The notes: generated by a model from the sequence alone, not told the origin. A stretch of 64,000 nucleotides of DNA from Aeromicrobium marinum DSM 15272 (GCF_000160775.2 NZ_CM001024.1:1926609-1990608), one strand, 5' to 3'; positions 1 to 8,984 are shown, counted from the first letter of the stretch. Numbers and translations are program-made.

Positions 1-495
1 GTGTCGAACCATCGCGACCTGGAGCAGCTCGCGGGACGGTACGACGTCCCGTTCCACCACGTGCCGGTGAGCCGGGAGACCAAGGCACAGGCCGAGGCCG
101 CCCTGCTGCGCCTGGTCGAGGAGCTCGACGTCGTCCTGGTGGTGCTGGCCCGCTACATGCAGATCCTGGGTGACGACGTGTGCCGGGAGCTGACCGGACG
201 CATCATCAACATCCACCACAGCTTCTTGCCGAGCTTCAAGGGCGCGCGCCCGTACCACCAGGCGCACGACCGTGGGGTGAAGCTGATCGGCGCGACCGCC
301 CACTACGTGACCGCCGACCTCGACGAGGGTCCGATCATCGACCAGGGCGTGCTGCGGGTCGACCACCGCCTGCGGGCCGCCGACCTCGCCCGGGTGGGCC
401 GCGACGTGGAGTCCCAGACCCTCTCCCGCGCCGTGCAGCTGCACGCGGAGTCCCGCGTCCTGATGAACGGACCCCGCACCGTCGTCTTCGACTGA
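1..495 (+). CDS. purU: Formyltetrahydrofolate deformylase, C-terminal part (cut by window edge)
   Basis: Hydrolyses 10-formyl-tetrahydrofolate to formate and tetrahydrofolate in the cytoplasm, supplying formate and balancing the one-carbon pool used for purine synthesis. The visible 164 residues are the formyltransferase-like catalytic domain: the [11 protein letters not shown] stretch carries the conserved Asn and His, and the DLDEGPIID stretch carries the conserved Asp. The full family is about 280 residues with an N-terminal ACT domain, so roughly 115 residues lie before base 1. The GTG at base 1 encodes an internal Val (the family reads VISNH here), not the start. PurN in this window shares the same catalytic fold, but the [11 protein letters not shown] sequence is typical of PurU. 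Confidence 0.93.
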   Translation: MSNHRDLEQLAGRYDVPFHHVPVSRETKAQAEAALLRLVEELDVVLVVLARYMQILGDDVCRELTGRIINIHHSFLPSFKGARPYHQAHDRGVKLIGATAHYVTADLDEGPIIDQGVLRVDHRLRAADLARVGRDVESQTLSRAVQLHAESRVLMNGPRTVVFD

Positions 496-536
496 CGCCC
501 CGGCCCCCACCCGACGTCTCACCATCCGGCAGGCGC

Positions 537-551
537 TCTCACATCGTGAGA
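537..551. promoter_or_regulatory. Perfect inverted repeat upstream of the sulfate transporter operon
   Basis: TCTCAC-ATC-GTGAGA, two perfect 6-bp arms around a 3-bp spacer, lies 80 bp before cysP. A partial copy of the left arm (GTCTCACCAT) sits about 20 bp upstream. A weak -10-like TAGATT follows at 579-584. The position fits an operator for a sulfur-responsive regulator, but the regulator is not identified. Confidence 0.45.
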
Positions 552-631
552 TCGGCGGTCCGCCCCTCCGCTCCCGCCTAGATTTCAGGACGACACGCGT
601 GACCTGACCGACGACCGAGGAGGGGTGGAGC

Positions 632-1642
632 ATGCCGGACCGCCGCCCCCGCACCGTCGTCGTGGCCGTGCTCGCCGCCGTCCTGCTGACCCTCCAGGGA
701 TGCTCCGGACCCGACGGCGACGACCTGACCCTGGTCGGCTTCGCCCTGCCCAAGAACGCCGACGAAGCCGCCCAGGCCGCGTTCGCCCGGACCTCCGAGG
801 GAGCCGGGACCGAGTGGATCCAGTCCTACGGCGCCTCCGGGGACCAGAGCCGCGCGGTCGCCCGCGGGTTGCGGGCCGACGTCGTCCACTTCTCGGTGAC
901 GCCCGACCTCACCCGGCTCGTCGACGCCGGACTGGTGGGCGACGACTGGGACGACGACCGGCACGGCGGGATCATGACCGAGTCGGTCGTGGTGCTCGTG
1001 GTCCGCGCCGGCAACCCCCTCGGGATCGAGGGATGGGACGACCTGGCCCGTCCCGGTCTCGAGGTCGTGACCCCCAACCCCGGATCCTCCGGTGCCGCGC
1101 GGTGGAACGTCCTCGGAGCTTGGCTGCACGTGGCCGGCGACGGTGGGTCCGACGCCGAGGCCACCCGTTTCCTCGCGCGGGTGCTGGCCAATGTGGAGGC
1201 CCTGCCCGGCAGCGGCCGCGAGGCGACCGCGGCGTTCCAGAGCGGGACCGGCGACGTGCTCATCTCCTCGGAGAACGAGGCCATCCTCGCGCGGCAGAGC
1301 GGCGAGGACCTGGAGTACCTCGTGCCCGACGACACGCTGCTGATCCAGAATCCCGGTGCGGTGACCCGGCGTGCCGACCCCCGGGCAGCGGACTTCCTCG
1401 ACTTCGTGCGGTCCGCCGCCGGCCAGACGGTCTACGCCGCGGCCGGGTTCCGGCCGCTCCGCACCGTCGTCGGCGTCGAGGTCGGCACGGTCGACGGCGC
1501 GACCGACCCGCGGAACCCCTACCCGGTCCCCCGCCGGCTGGCGACGGTCGACGACGACCTGGGCGGCTGGGACGCCGTCAACGCGAAGTTCTTCGCCGCA
1601 GACGGCCTCGTCACCCGACTGCTCACGGAGTCCGCCCGATGA
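632..1642 (+). CDS. cysP: Sulfate ABC transporter substrate-binding lipoprotein
   Basis: Captures sulfate (or thiosulfate) outside the membrane and delivers it to the CysT/CysW permease. The 336-residue protein begins with an Arg-rich n-region, a hydrophobic core and the lipobox LQGC with Cys24, so it should be lipid-anchored. The body matches the CysP/Sbp family, including a strongly conserved C-terminal stretch (NPYPVPR, then GGWDAVNAKFF). The ATG follows a purine-rich GAGGAGGGG ribosome site. Its stop overlaps the next start as ATGA, and the four genes cysP-T-W-A form one operon. Binding to another oxyanion such as molybdate is less likely given two separate permeases of CysT and CysW type. 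Confidence 0.93.
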   Translation: MPDRRPRTVVVAVLAAVLLTLQGCSGPDGDDLTLVGFALPKNADEAAQAAFARTSEGAGTEWIQSYGASGDQSRAVARGLRADVVHFSVTPDLTRLVDAGLVGDDWDDDRHGGIMTESVVVLVVRAGNPLGIEGWDDLARPGLEVVTPNPGSSGAARWNVLGAWLHVAGDGGSDAEATRFLARVLANVEALPGSGREATAAFQSGTGDVLISSENEAILARQSGEDLEYLVPDDTLLIQNPGAVTRRADPRAADFLDFVRSAAGQTVYAAAGFRPLRTVVGVEVGTVDGATDPRNPYPVPRRLATVDDDLGGWDAVNAKFFAADGLVTRLLTESAR

Positions 1643-2433
1643 GCCGCTCCACGCTCACCCGGCAGTCGGGGCTGGGCCTCGGCCTGGCCATGACGTGGTT
1701 CAGCCTGCTCGTCCTCATCCCGCTGGCCCTGATCGTCGTGCAGGCCACCGGTGGCGGACCGGGCATCTTCTGGGACACGCTGCGGAACCCGCAGACCGCG
1801 GCGGCCCTGCGGCTCACCGTCTCCCAGGCGCTGCTGGTGACCGCCGTGAACGTCGTCATGGGCACCCTCATCGCCTGGGTCCTGGTGCGGGACCAGTTCC
1901 CCGGCCAGCGCGTGCTCGAGGTCGTGATCGACATCCCGTTCGCGCTGCCGACGATCGTCGCCGGGCTCGTGCTGCTCAGCCTCTACGGTCCCGACAGCCC
2001 GCTCGGCATCAACGTCGTCAACACCGAACGGTCGGTGTTCCTGGCCCTGCTGTTCGTGACCCTGCCCTTCGTGGTCCGCACCGTGCAACCGGTCCTGATG
2101 GAGCTGGACCGTGACGTGGAGGAGGCGGCTGCGTCCCTCGGAGCCAGCCGCTTCACCATCGCCCGCCGCATCATCGCGCCCAGCCTCGCCCCCGCCGTGA
2201 CCGCGGGCGCCGCGCTGTCGTTCGCCCGCGGCATCAGCGAGTACGGCTCGCTCGTGCTGCTGTCGGGCAACCTGCCGCTGAAGACCGAGGTGGCGTCGGT
2301 CCGCATCCTGACCTACATCGAGAACGGTGACGACGCCTCCGCGGCGGCGGTCGCCACGATCCTGCTGGTCGTCGCCCTGCTGGCCATCGCGACCCTCGAG
2401 CTGGTGTCACGCCGGATGAGTCGACGTGGCTAG
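1639..2433 (+). CDS. cysT: Sulfate ABC transporter permease CysT
   Basis: One of two permease subunits of the sulfate importer, 264 residues with about six membrane helices. The cytoplasmic EAA loop, which docks on the ATPase, is visible as EEAAASLGASRFTIARRI. The ATG at 1639 overlaps the cysP stop by 4 bp; upstream in-frame codons belong to a read-through of another frame and were not used. The end overlaps cysW by 8 bp, indicating translational coupling. Confidence 0.93.
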   Translation: MSRSTLTRQSGLGLGLAMTWFSLLVLIPLALIVVQATGGGPGIFWDTLRNPQTAAALRLTVSQALLVTAVNVVMGTLIAWVLVRDQFPGQRVLEVVIDIPFALPTIVAGLVLLSLYGPDSPLGINVVNTERSVFLALLFVTLPFVVRTVQPVLMELDRDVEEAAASLGASRFTIARRIIAPSLAPAVTAGAALSFARGISEYGSLVLLSGNLPLKTEVASVRILTYIENGDDASAAAVATILLVVALLAIATLELVSRRMSRRG

Positions 2434-3256
2434 CCGCGTCGCCGCCCCCGTGACCACCGGGACCCGGGTCCGCCGGCTCCTGGTCGTCGCCTACCTCGGG
2501 CTGCTCGTCGTGTGGCCGGTGGGCCTGGTGGTCCGCCGCACCTTCGAGGGCGGCGGCGAGAACCTCACGACCGCCCTGTCCGACCCCGTCGTGACCTCCG
2601 CACTGCAGCTGACCGTCGTCGTCGCCCTGTGGGCGGTGGCGATCAACACCGTGTTCGGCATCGGTATCTCGCTGCTGCTGGTGCGCCAGGAGTTCCCCGG
2701 CAAGCGGGTCCTGTCGGCCCTGATCGACCTGCCCCTGTCGGTCTCCCCCGTGGTCGTCGGGCTCGCCCTGCTGCTCGCCTACGGAGGCACCGACGGACTG
2801 TTCGGTCCGGGGCTGGAGTCCGCCGGCCTGCAGGTGGTGTTCGCGACCCCGGCCATCGTCCTCGCCACGGCGTTCATCACCCTGCCGCTCGTGATCCGCG
2901 AGATCGTCCCGGTCCTGACCGAGATCGGTACCGACCAGGAGCAGGCGGCCCGCTCGCTGGGAGCCGGAGGGTGGCAGACCTTCCGCCGCATCACCCTCCC
3001 GTCGATCCGGTGGGCGCTCGTGTACGGCGTCGTCCTGAGCCTGGCGCGAGCGCTCGGGGAGTTCGGGGCCGTCAAGATCGTGTCGGGCAACCTCATCGGC
3101 CAGACCCAGACCGCGACGCTCGTGGTCGAGCAGAAGTACCAGGACTTCGAGCAGGGCACGGCGTACGCCACCAGCTTCCTGCTCGCGCTGATCGCCGTCG
3201 CGGCCCTCGTGGTCGTCGCGATCCTGAGACCCCAGGAGAACTCCGATGGGCATTGA
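2426..3256 (+). CDS. cysW: Sulfate ABC transporter permease CysW
   Basis: Second permease subunit, 276 residues, about six membrane helices, EAA loop [18 protein letters not shown]. It starts with GTG inside the end of cysT and itself overlaps cysA by 11 bp, so the stoichiometry of the complex is probably maintained by coupled translation. The paired CysT and CysW types distinguish sulfate importers from molybdate importers, which use one permease. Confidence 0.93.
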   Translation: MASRVAAPVTTGTRVRRLLVVAYLGLLVVWPVGLVVRRTFEGGGENLTTALSDPVVTSALQLTVVVALWAVAINTVFGIGISLLLVRQEFPGKRVLSALIDLPLSVSPVVVGLALLLAYGGTDGLFGPGLESAGLQVVFATPAIVLATAFITLPLVIREIVPVLTEIGTDQEQAARSLGAGGWQTFRRITLPSIRWALVYGVVLSLARALGEFGAVKIVSGNLIGQTQTATLVVEQKYQDFEQGTAYATSFLLALIAVAALVVVAILRPQENSDGH

Positions 3257-4214
3257 GATCACCGGCATCACCAAGCGGTTCGGCGACTTCGTCGCGCTGG
3301 ACGACATCAACCTCTCGGTCCCGTCGGGCCAGCTGACGGCCCTGCTCGGGCCCAGCGGCGGCGGGAAGTCCACCCTGCTGCGGGTCGTCGCCGGGCTGGA
3401 GTCCGCCGACACCGGCCGCATCGAGATCGAGGGCATCGACACGACCGACCTGCCGGCCCAGAAGCGCAACGTGGGATTCGTGTTCCAGCACTACGCCGCC
3501 TTCAAGCACCTCTCGGTGCGGCGCAACGTGGCGTTCGGCCTGGAGATCCGCAAGCAGCCGAAGGACCAGATCACCGCCAAGGTCGAGGAGCTGCTCGAGC
3601 TGGTGCACCTCACCCAGTGGGGCGACCGGCTCCCGTCGCAGCTGTCGGGCGGTCAGCGCCAGCGCATGGCCCTGGCCCGCGCGCTCGCGATCGAGCCCAG
3701 CGTGCTGCTGCTCGACGAGCCCTTCGGCGCGCTCGACGCCAAGGTGCGCAAGGAGCTGCGCGACTGGCTGCGTCGCCTGCACGACGAGGTGCACGTGACG
3801 ACCGTGTTCGTGACCCACGACCAGGAGGAGGCCCTGGAGGTCGCCGACACCATCGTGGTGATCAACGAGGGCCGGATCGAGCAGGTCGGCACCCCCGACG
3901 ACCTGTACGACGACCCTGCCAGCGAGTTCGTGCTGAGCTTCCTGGGACCGGTGACCCGCCTCGGCGGACGGCTGATCCGCCCCCACGACATCGAGATCTC
4001 CCGCTACGAGCAGGCGGCGACCGCCGACGGGCCCATCACCCGCTGGACCCGCATCGGGTTCGAGGTCCGCCTCGAGGTGACCCCCACCGACCCGCTGCAC
4101 CCCGAGCCGGTCCAGGTGGTGATCACCCGCACCGAGGCGAACGCCCTCGGCCTGCATCTCGGCGACCACGTGTGGCTGCGCCCGCAGGTCGGCGCCCAGA
4201 CCGTGCGCGCCTGA
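3246..4214 (+). CDS. cysA: Sulfate ABC transporter ATP-binding protein CysA
   Basis: Powers sulfate import by ATP hydrolysis at the inner face of the membrane. In order: Walker [10 protein letters not shown] (the family more often has GPSGSGKST), Q-loop, signature [15 protein letters not shown], Walker [12 protein letters not shown], and the switch His in [13 protein letters not shown]. The 322 residues end with a short TOBE-like regulatory region of about 85 residues, which is somewhat short for the family. The gene is last in the cys operon; the next gene downstream faces it from the other strand. Confidence 0.95.
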   Translation: MGIEITGITKRFGDFVALDDINLSVPSGQLTALLGPSGGGKSTLLRVVAGLESADTGRIEIEGIDTTDLPAQKRNVGFVFQHYAAFKHLSVRRNVAFGLEIRKQPKDQITAKVEELLELVHLTQWGDRLPSQLSGGQRQRMALARALAIEPSVLLLDEPFGALDAKVRKELRDWLRRLHDEVHVTTVFVTHDQEEALEVADTIVVINEGRIEQVGTPDDLYDDPASEFVLSFLGPVTRLGGRLIRPHDIEISRYEQAATADGPITRWTRIGFEVRLEVTPTDPLHPEPVQVVITRTEANALGLHLGDHVWLRPQVGAQTVRA

Positions 4215-4243
4215 CGGGCACCAACACCACCACCGGCGCCGGC

Positions 4244-4603
4244 TCAGAGGTCGCAGACCTCGGTGCCGTCGTCGAACTCGACCTCGACGGACGTGCCGTC
4301 GGGCACGGTCAGCGAGGACACGACCGTGCTGATGATCAGGCACGCCGACGAGAGCTCCGAGGACTCCTCGACCCGGATCTTCAGGGTCGTGCCGTCCACC
4401 GAGTAGCCCGCGACGTTGCCCATGGCGGTCTCCAGGGCGAAGCCCAGCGTGTCGAGGCCGGTGTCGATGTCCCCCAGCGACGTCGGCGCTCCCGCACCGC
4501 CGGACTCCGACGTGTCGGACGCGACGGGGACGTCCACGGGGTCGTCGCCGCAGGCGGCGAGGGTGAGGGCGAGCAGGGTGACGGGGACCAGGAGGATCTT
4601 CAT
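4244..4603 (-). CDS. Small lipoprotein of unknown function, next to LuxR regulator
   Basis: A 119-residue protein I do not recognise. It begins with a clear lipoprotein signal (MKILLVPVTLLALTLAAC, lipid-acceptor Cys18) followed by an acidic Ser/Thr/Gly linker and a compact domain of about 90 residues with two Cys. An ATG 54 bp upstream is open in frame but would bury the signal peptide, so the inner start was chosen. A 17-bp operator (4640-4656) lies 36 bp upstream, and a near-identical one precedes the other lipoprotein gene at 7273. The two probably share regulation with the LuxR gene between them. It faces cysA with a 29-bp gap. Confidence 0.75.
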   Translation of the reverse strand: MKILLVPVTLLALTLAACGDDPVDVPVASDTSESGGAGAPTSLGDIDTGLDTLGFALETAMGNVAGYSVDGTTLKIRVEESSELSSACLIISTVVSSLTVPDGTSVEVEFDDGTEVCDL

Positions 4604-4639
4604 GGGTCCGAGGCTGCACCACCGCGACACCCAGCGGAT

Positions 4640-4656
4640 TGAGCAGGAACTACTCA
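4640..4656 (-). promoter_or_regulatory. Candidate operator, copy 1 (lipoprotein / LuxR module)
   Basis: Read toward the downstream lipoprotein gene (minus strand) the sequence is TGAGTAGTTCCTGCTCA, an imperfect 6-5-6 inverted repeat. It matches the copy at 7198-7214 at 15 of 17 positions, spacer included. It overlaps the last codons of the LuxR gene. Sixteen bases downstream both promoters share GGTGGTG. Confidence 0.6.
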
Positions 4657-7163
4657 CTCAGGGAGTCGAGCACCTCGCGGGTCAGGTCGTCCCGGCCGGA
4701 GATGCCGAGCTTGCGGTAGATGCGCGCCAGGTGGTTGTCGACCGTTCGGACCGACAGCCCCAGATCCGCCCCGATCTCGCGGCTCCGCTCGCGACGGGCG
4801 GCACGACGGGCGATGTCCAGCTCACGGGGGGTCAGGGACTCGGCATCGTGCTGCACGGGCCACGCCGAGACCTGCCGGCTGCCCAGGAGCACCCCGCGCG
4901 TCTTCCACTCCCGTGCCGCAGCCGTGTGCCCGGCGCGGCCGTGCAGCCGGGCGAGGACCTGGGTGGCGTGCGCGGCCCGCCCGAGCAGACCCATCTGCTC
5001 CAGCTCGTCGACGCAACCGGCCAGCACCGCGGTCGACCCGGAGACGACGGCCTCCGCCCGCCGCGCCAGGGCAGCGGTCAGCGGCGAGAGGTCGGCCGAC
5101 GTCTGCACGTCGTCGAGGCGGGCCGGGCCGGGGTCGACCATGAAGGCCTCGTCGAGCGCCAACGCGGCGAAGTACAGGTGCGACTGCTCGACCGCGGTGC
5201 GCCCGGCCGCTGCGAGCAGGTCCGCCGCCGCCTGTCGGTCGCGGGACCGCAGGGCCCGTTCGGCGCGCGTCCGGGCCACGTGCAGCTCGACCTTCACGTC
5301 GGCCCGGTGCAGCTCGGTCACCCCGTCGAGGCGGTCCTCGGCACTGCCGAGGCGGCCGCTGCGGGCGTCGACGGCGGCAGCCAGTGCCACGGCCGCCGGC
5401 TGCAGACCGGTGAAGTCGCGCCAGGCGAGGTGCCGCACGGCGCGTCGCGCCAGGGCGTCGGCCTGCAGCAGGTCACCCCGGTGCAGCGCCAGCTCGGCTG
5501 CGGCGAACTCCCACATCCCCAGCGACGGGTCACCCTCCAGGGCTGCGCGGTCACGGCACCGCGTCGCCAGCCGTTCCGCCTCCGGGACCCGGCCGTCGAA
5601 GGCCGTCCCCAGGTACTCCGAGAGGCTCAGCAGGTCCGCGGTCGACCGCGGAGCCTCCTCGACCAGCACGAGCGCCGACCGACCCGCCTCCACGTGCGCC
5701 GTCACCTCCGCCACGGGGCCGCCGAGACTGGCCAGCATGGCCCCGATGAGCGCCTCGTTGAGCCGGGTGCGGGCATCCTCCGACGCGGGGGCCACCGGCT
5801 CGCCGGAGGGGTTCTCGCCGGCCATCAGGCGCCACTTCACGAGGTCGGTCTCCAGGACGCGGCGCCCCTCCCGGCTCTCGACCCGGTCCAGGACCGCCGC
5901 CACCTCCACCACCGCGGCCCGGGGGTCGGCCCCCCGCACCGCGAGGGCCAGCCCCCACTCCTGACCGATCCGGACCCGCAAGTCGTCGTCGACGGCGTCG
6001 AGGTCGACCGAACGGAGGGCTCCGACGGCATCGTCCAGGTCTCCGTCGGCAGCCGCGACCGCCGCCCGCAGCACCCGCTCGGTCTCCGACGTGCCGTCCA
6101 GGGCGTCGAGCAGCTCGCGGGCCTCGGCGGTCCTCGATGCGGCCCGGGCCGCGTCGGCGGCCGCCAGCAGCTGCTCGTCCTCGACCTCCCCGCCGGCGCG
6201 CACGGCCAGCAGCGCAGAGGTTCCGGTCCACCCGGGCCGTCCGCGCAGCGCAGCAGAGATGCGTGCCTGTCGGGCGCGGCGCACCGAGGGTGGTGCGTCG
6301 GACTGCAGGGCGAGCGCCACCATCGGTCGGGTCTGCCGGACGCAGGACCCGTCGATCCGCACCAGGCCCGCGGCCTCGAGGTCCACGAGGACGCCCGGGG
6401 CGAACAGGTCGACCGGCAGGTCAGGGGCGACGGCGACGTCGGCGAGGGCATCGAGGGCATCGGCGCCCAGACCTGCCGTCGCCGCAGCGGCGCGCCGGCG
6501 CACGGCCGGGGTCGCCACCACCTCACCGAGGAAGATCCCCGCAGGTCCTCGGTCGACCGCACCAGCGGCCGTCACCAGCTCCACGGCGCACCGCACGTGC
6601 CCCTCGGCCAGGGTCACGAGCGCGGCCGCGGACGCGGCGGACAGCTCGTCACCCACCAGTCCGGCCGCCAACCTCAGGACGTCGTCAGGGGGCAGCGGGT
6701 CCAGGTCGACCCGTGCCCATCCCCGGTGCACCGACTCGTCGAGCACCGACGTCGGGAGGTCCTCCGGACGCGCGACCACCACGGCGACGGCCGCACCGGC
6801 CCGCGCGAGCTGGCCCAGCAGGACGGCCGACGCGGTGTCGAGCTGTCCGGCGTCGTCGACCAGCACCGTGGTCCCCCGCGCCGCGACCTCGACCGGCAGG
6901 GCCGTGTAGACCGCCAAAGGAGCCGCTCCGGCCACCCCGTGGGTCGTGATCACCTCGGCGAAGGCCGCCAACGGCACGTCGGCCACGGCGTCGGCACCGC
7001 GCACCACGACGACGGACCGTCCCTGGTCGGCCAGGGCGTCGCGCAGCCGCTCCAGGACGCCGGTCCGCCCCGAACCCTGCTCACCCACCACCAGCACCGA
7101 ACGGCCACCCGTCAGCTCGCCACGCGCTGCCTCGACGGCCGCCCGGCGGGTGTGCAGATCCAT
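4650..7163 (-). CDS. LuxR-family regulator with ATPase domain (LAL-like)
   Basis: An 837-residue cytoplasmic transcription regulator. The N-terminus has a Walker A (GEQGSGRTG, about residues 27-35) and a Walker B-like strand (TTVLVDDAGQ, near 100), then a long Ala/Leu/Arg-rich helical middle, and a C-terminal LuxR/NarL helix-turn-helix (SLTPRELDIARRAARRERSR to the end, about residues 775-837). This order is typical of large ATP-binding LuxR regulators. A -10 box TAGTCT ends 6 bases before the ATG, suggesting a leaderless mRNA, with the 7198-7214 operator just upstream of the -35 position. It lies between two outward-facing lipoprotein genes with matching operators, which it plausibly controls. 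The signal it senses is unknown. Confidence 0.85.
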   Translation of the reverse strand: MDLHTRRAAVEAARGELTGGRSVLVVGEQGSGRTGVLERLRDALADQGRSVVVVRGADAVADVPLAAFAEVITTHGVAGAAPLAVYTALPVEVAARGTTVLVDDAGQLDTASAVLLGQLARAGAAVAVVVARPEDLPTSVLDESVHRGWARVDLDPLPPDDVLRLAAGLVGDELSAASAAALVTLAEGHVRCAVELVTAAGAVDRGPAGIFLGEVVATPAVRRRAAAATAGLGADALDALADVAVAPDLPVDLFAPGVLVDLEAAGLVRIDGSCVRQTRPMVALALQSDAPPSVRRARQARISAALRGRPGWTGTSALLAVRAGGEVEDEQLLAAADAARAASRTAEARELLDALDGTSETERVLRAAVAAADGDLDDAVGALRSVDLDAVDDDLRVRIGQEWGLALAVRGADPRAAVVEVAAVLDRVESREGRRVLETDLVKWRLMAGENPSGEPVAPASEDARTRLNEALIGAMLASLGGPVAEVTAHVEAGRSALVLVEEAPRSTADLLSLSEYLGTAFDGRVPEAERLATRCRDRAALEGDPSLGMWEFAAAELALHRGDLLQADALARRAVRHLAWRDFTGLQPAAVALAAAVDARSGRLGSAEDRLDGVTELHRADVKVELHVARTRAERALRSRDRQAAADLLAAAGRTAVEQSHLYFAALALDEAFMVDPGPARLDDVQTSADLSPLTAALARRAEAVVSGSTAVLAGCVDELEQMGLLGRAAHATQVLARLHGRAGHTAAAREWKTRGVLLGSRQVSAWPVQHDAESLTPRELDIARRAARRERSREIGADLGLSVRTVDNHLARIYRKLGISGRDDLTREVLDSLSE

Positions 7164-7169
7164 GGCCGA

Positions 7170-7175
7170 AGACTA
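7170..7175 (-). promoter_or_regulatory. -10 box of the LuxR-family gene, leaderless
   Basis: TAGTCT on the minus strand ends 6 bases before the ATG at 7163, placing the predicted transcript start at the start codon. Confidence 0.5.
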
Positions 7176-7197
7176 GGGCGGTCCCGGGGACGGGGCA

Positions 7198-7214
7198 TGA
7201 GTAGTTCGTACTCA
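7198..7214 (+). promoter_or_regulatory. Candidate operator, copy 2 (lipoprotein / LuxR module)
   Basis: TGAGTAGTTCGTACTCA is a perfect 6-bp inverted repeat with a 5-bp spacer, located between the divergent LuxR gene and the lipoprotein gene at 7273. It lies 34 bases before the LuxR ATG and 58 bases before the lipoprotein ATG. A second inverted repeat (GGACACC / GGTGTCC) occupies 7219-7241. The half-site resembles, from memory, the TGAGTAC/GTACTCA box of the Streptomyces regulator MacR, with one extra spacer base. Confidence 0.65.
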
Positions 7215-7272
7215 CCCCGGACACCGGCCCTGGTGGTGTCCAATGGGGTCACGATCCCCGAAAGGCACGCCC

Positions 7273-7776
7273 ATGACCCTGATCCGCCCCTCCGGCACCG
7301 TTGCCGTGCTGCTCACCGCGCTGCTCGCCCTCGGCGCCTGCGGCACCGACTCGATCACGATCCCCGACGGCACCGGCGGCTCGGTCTCCGTGGACACCGA
7401 CGACGGCGACTTCTCGGTCGAGACCGACGAGGGCTCGGTCGTGGGTGGCACCGACCTGCCGGACGACTTCCCCACCGATGAGGTGCCGCTCATCGACGGC
7501 ACGATCACCTCGGGGACCTCGGTCAACGACGCGGCCGCCGGTGCGAACGGGTTCACCGTCAGCGTGCAGGTGGACCGTTCGGTCGCCGATGCCGCCGACG
7601 AGGCCGGCGAGCTGTTGCTCGGAGCCGGCTTCACGTCCGGCGGCACCATGAGCAGCGGCGACTTCAGCCAGGGGAGCTACGTCGGGGAGAAGTGGCAGGT
7701 CGTCGTCTCGGCCTCGCCGGACTTCGTCGACGGCAAGGCCGTGGTCACCTACATCGTCGTCGCCGAGGGATCCTGA
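7273..7776 (+). CDS. Small lipoprotein of unknown function, divergent from LuxR regulator
   Basis: A 167-residue protein I do not recognise. It carries a lipoprotein signal with lipobox LGAC (Cys23), then a very acidic low-complexity linker (about residues 24-65, rich in Asp, Gly, Ser, Thr), then a globular domain of about 100 residues with alternating strand-like segments. The start follows GAAAGG; an earlier in-frame codon adds ten residues before the signal peptide and was rejected. It resembles the other module lipoprotein in architecture more than in sequence. Its last 28 bp overlap the end of the convergent MFS gene. Confidence 0.75.
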   Translation: MTLIRPSGTVAVLLTALLALGACGTDSITIPDGTGGSVSVDTDDGDFSVETDEGSVVGGTDLPDDFPTDEVPLIDGTITSGTSVNDAAAGANGFTVSVQVDRSVADAADEAGELLLGAGFTSGGTMSSGDFSQGSYVGEKWQVVVSASPDFVDGKAVVTYIVVAEGS

Positions 7777-8984
7777 CGCTTCGGTCCCGGGTCGAGGACG
7801 CGCGACCCGACGACGAAGATCAGCAGGCCCAGCACGGCCAGGCCGGCACCGGCCAGGCTGGGTGCGCGGTACCCGTACCCCGCGGCGATGACGACCGAGC
7901 CCAGCCAGGCCCCGAGGCCGTTCGCGACGTTGAGGGCCGAGTGGTTGAGGGCAGCGCCCAGCATCTCGGCGTCCCCGGCGGACTGCATCAGCCGGACCTG
8001 CAGGGTGATGGCCAGCACCGAGCCCAGGGCACCCACCACGAGCACCAGGCCGAGCAGGGCGGGGGCTGAGCCGGCAGCGGGGACGACCAGCAGCAGCGTC
8101 GCGACCGACGCCACGAACCCACCGGTCACCGACCGCTGGACGTCCCAGTCGGCCAGCCGCCCGGCCAGCACGGTGCCGAGCACCGATCCGACCCCGAAGG
8201 CGAGGAGGAACAGCGGCACCGCCCGTTCGGCCAGACCGGTCTCCTCGGTCACCAGCGGAGCCACATAGCTGTACATCGCGAAGATCCCGCCGAAGCCGAC
8301 CATCCCGGTCGCGACCGCCAGGACCACCTGCGGCTGCCGCAGCGCGGTCAGCTCCCGGGCGACGGTGGCCGTCCGGTCGCCCGGGAGGTGCGGCACGAAC
8401 GCCAGGATCATGGCCGCCGCGAGCACGGCGATCACCAGCACCACCCAGTAGGCGCTGCGCCAGCCCAGGCCCTGACCGAGCCAGGTGCTGGCCGGCACGC
8501 CCGCCACCGTGGCGACCGAGAGCCCCAGCATCACCGAGCTGATCGCCCGTCCGCGCAGGTGCGGCGCGACCATCGAGGCCGCGATCAGCGAGGCCACACC
8601 GAAGTACGCCCCGTGCGGGAGGCCGGCCAGGAACCGTGCCGCCATCACCGGCAGGTACCCGGACGCGAGCGCCGTGACGGCGTTGCCCAGGCCCAGCGCG
8701 AGGATCAGTCCGACCGCGAGCTCGCGCCGCGGGAGCCGGGCCCCTGCCGCGACCAGCAGCGGCGCGCCCACCACCACCCCGAGCGCGTAGGCGGTGATGA
8801 TGTGGCCGGTCGTGGGGATGGACTCGTCGATGCCGTCCGCGATGCGCGGCAGCAGGCCCATGGTCATGAACTCGGTCGTGCCGATGGCGAACCCGCCGGC
8901 GGCCAGCGACAGCAGGGCCAGGCCGAGGTGGCGGGGTCGGGTCGCGACGCCGGGGGCGGGGGTCGGCAGGATCGGGGACGTCAC
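7749..8984 (-). CDS. Major facilitator superfamily exporter (arabinose/chloramphenicol efflux type)
   Basis: A 12-helix proton-driven exporter, about 411 residues, of the DHA1 drug-efflux group. The N-terminal segment FAIGTTEFMTMGLLPRIADG is the hallmark of the AraJ/CmlA/YdhP-like subfamily (usual form GTEFVIMGLLP), and an RLPRRELAVG loop follows helix 2. The start is uncertain: GTG at 8984 gives a normal N-terminus, while ATG at 9032 and an earlier codon only add an Arg-rich tail; neither has a strong ribosome site. It is divergent from the gene at 9047 with 62 bp between. The substrate cannot be told from sequence. Confidence 0.85.
   Translation of the reverse strand: MTSPILPTPAPGVATRPRHLGLALLSLAAGGFAIGTTEFMTMGLLPRIADGIDESIPTTGHIITAYALGVVVGAPLLVAAGARLPRRELAVGLILALGLGNAVTALASGYLPVMAARFLAGLPHGAYFGVASLIAASMVAPHLRGRAISSVMLGLSVATVAGVPASTWLGQGLGWRSAYWVVLVIAVLAAAMILAFVPHLPGDRTATVARELTALRQPQVVLAVATGMVGFGGIFAMYSYVAPLVTEETGLAERAVPLFLLAFGVGSVLGTVLAGRLADWDVQRSVTGGFVASVATLLLVVPAAGSAPALLGLVLVVGALGSVLAITLQVRLMQSAGDAEMLGAALNHSALNVANGLGAWLGSVVIAAGYGYRAPSLAGAGLAVLGLLIFVVGSRVLDPGPKRQDPSATTM

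Noticed and set aside
4416..7481. Open frame of over 1000 codons on the strand opposite the LuxR-family gene
   Set aside because: Its translation is a low-complexity Arg/Gly/Pro/His/Gln-rich mixture with no family motifs, as expected of a GC-rich antisense frame; the LuxR gene on the other strand has clear domains.
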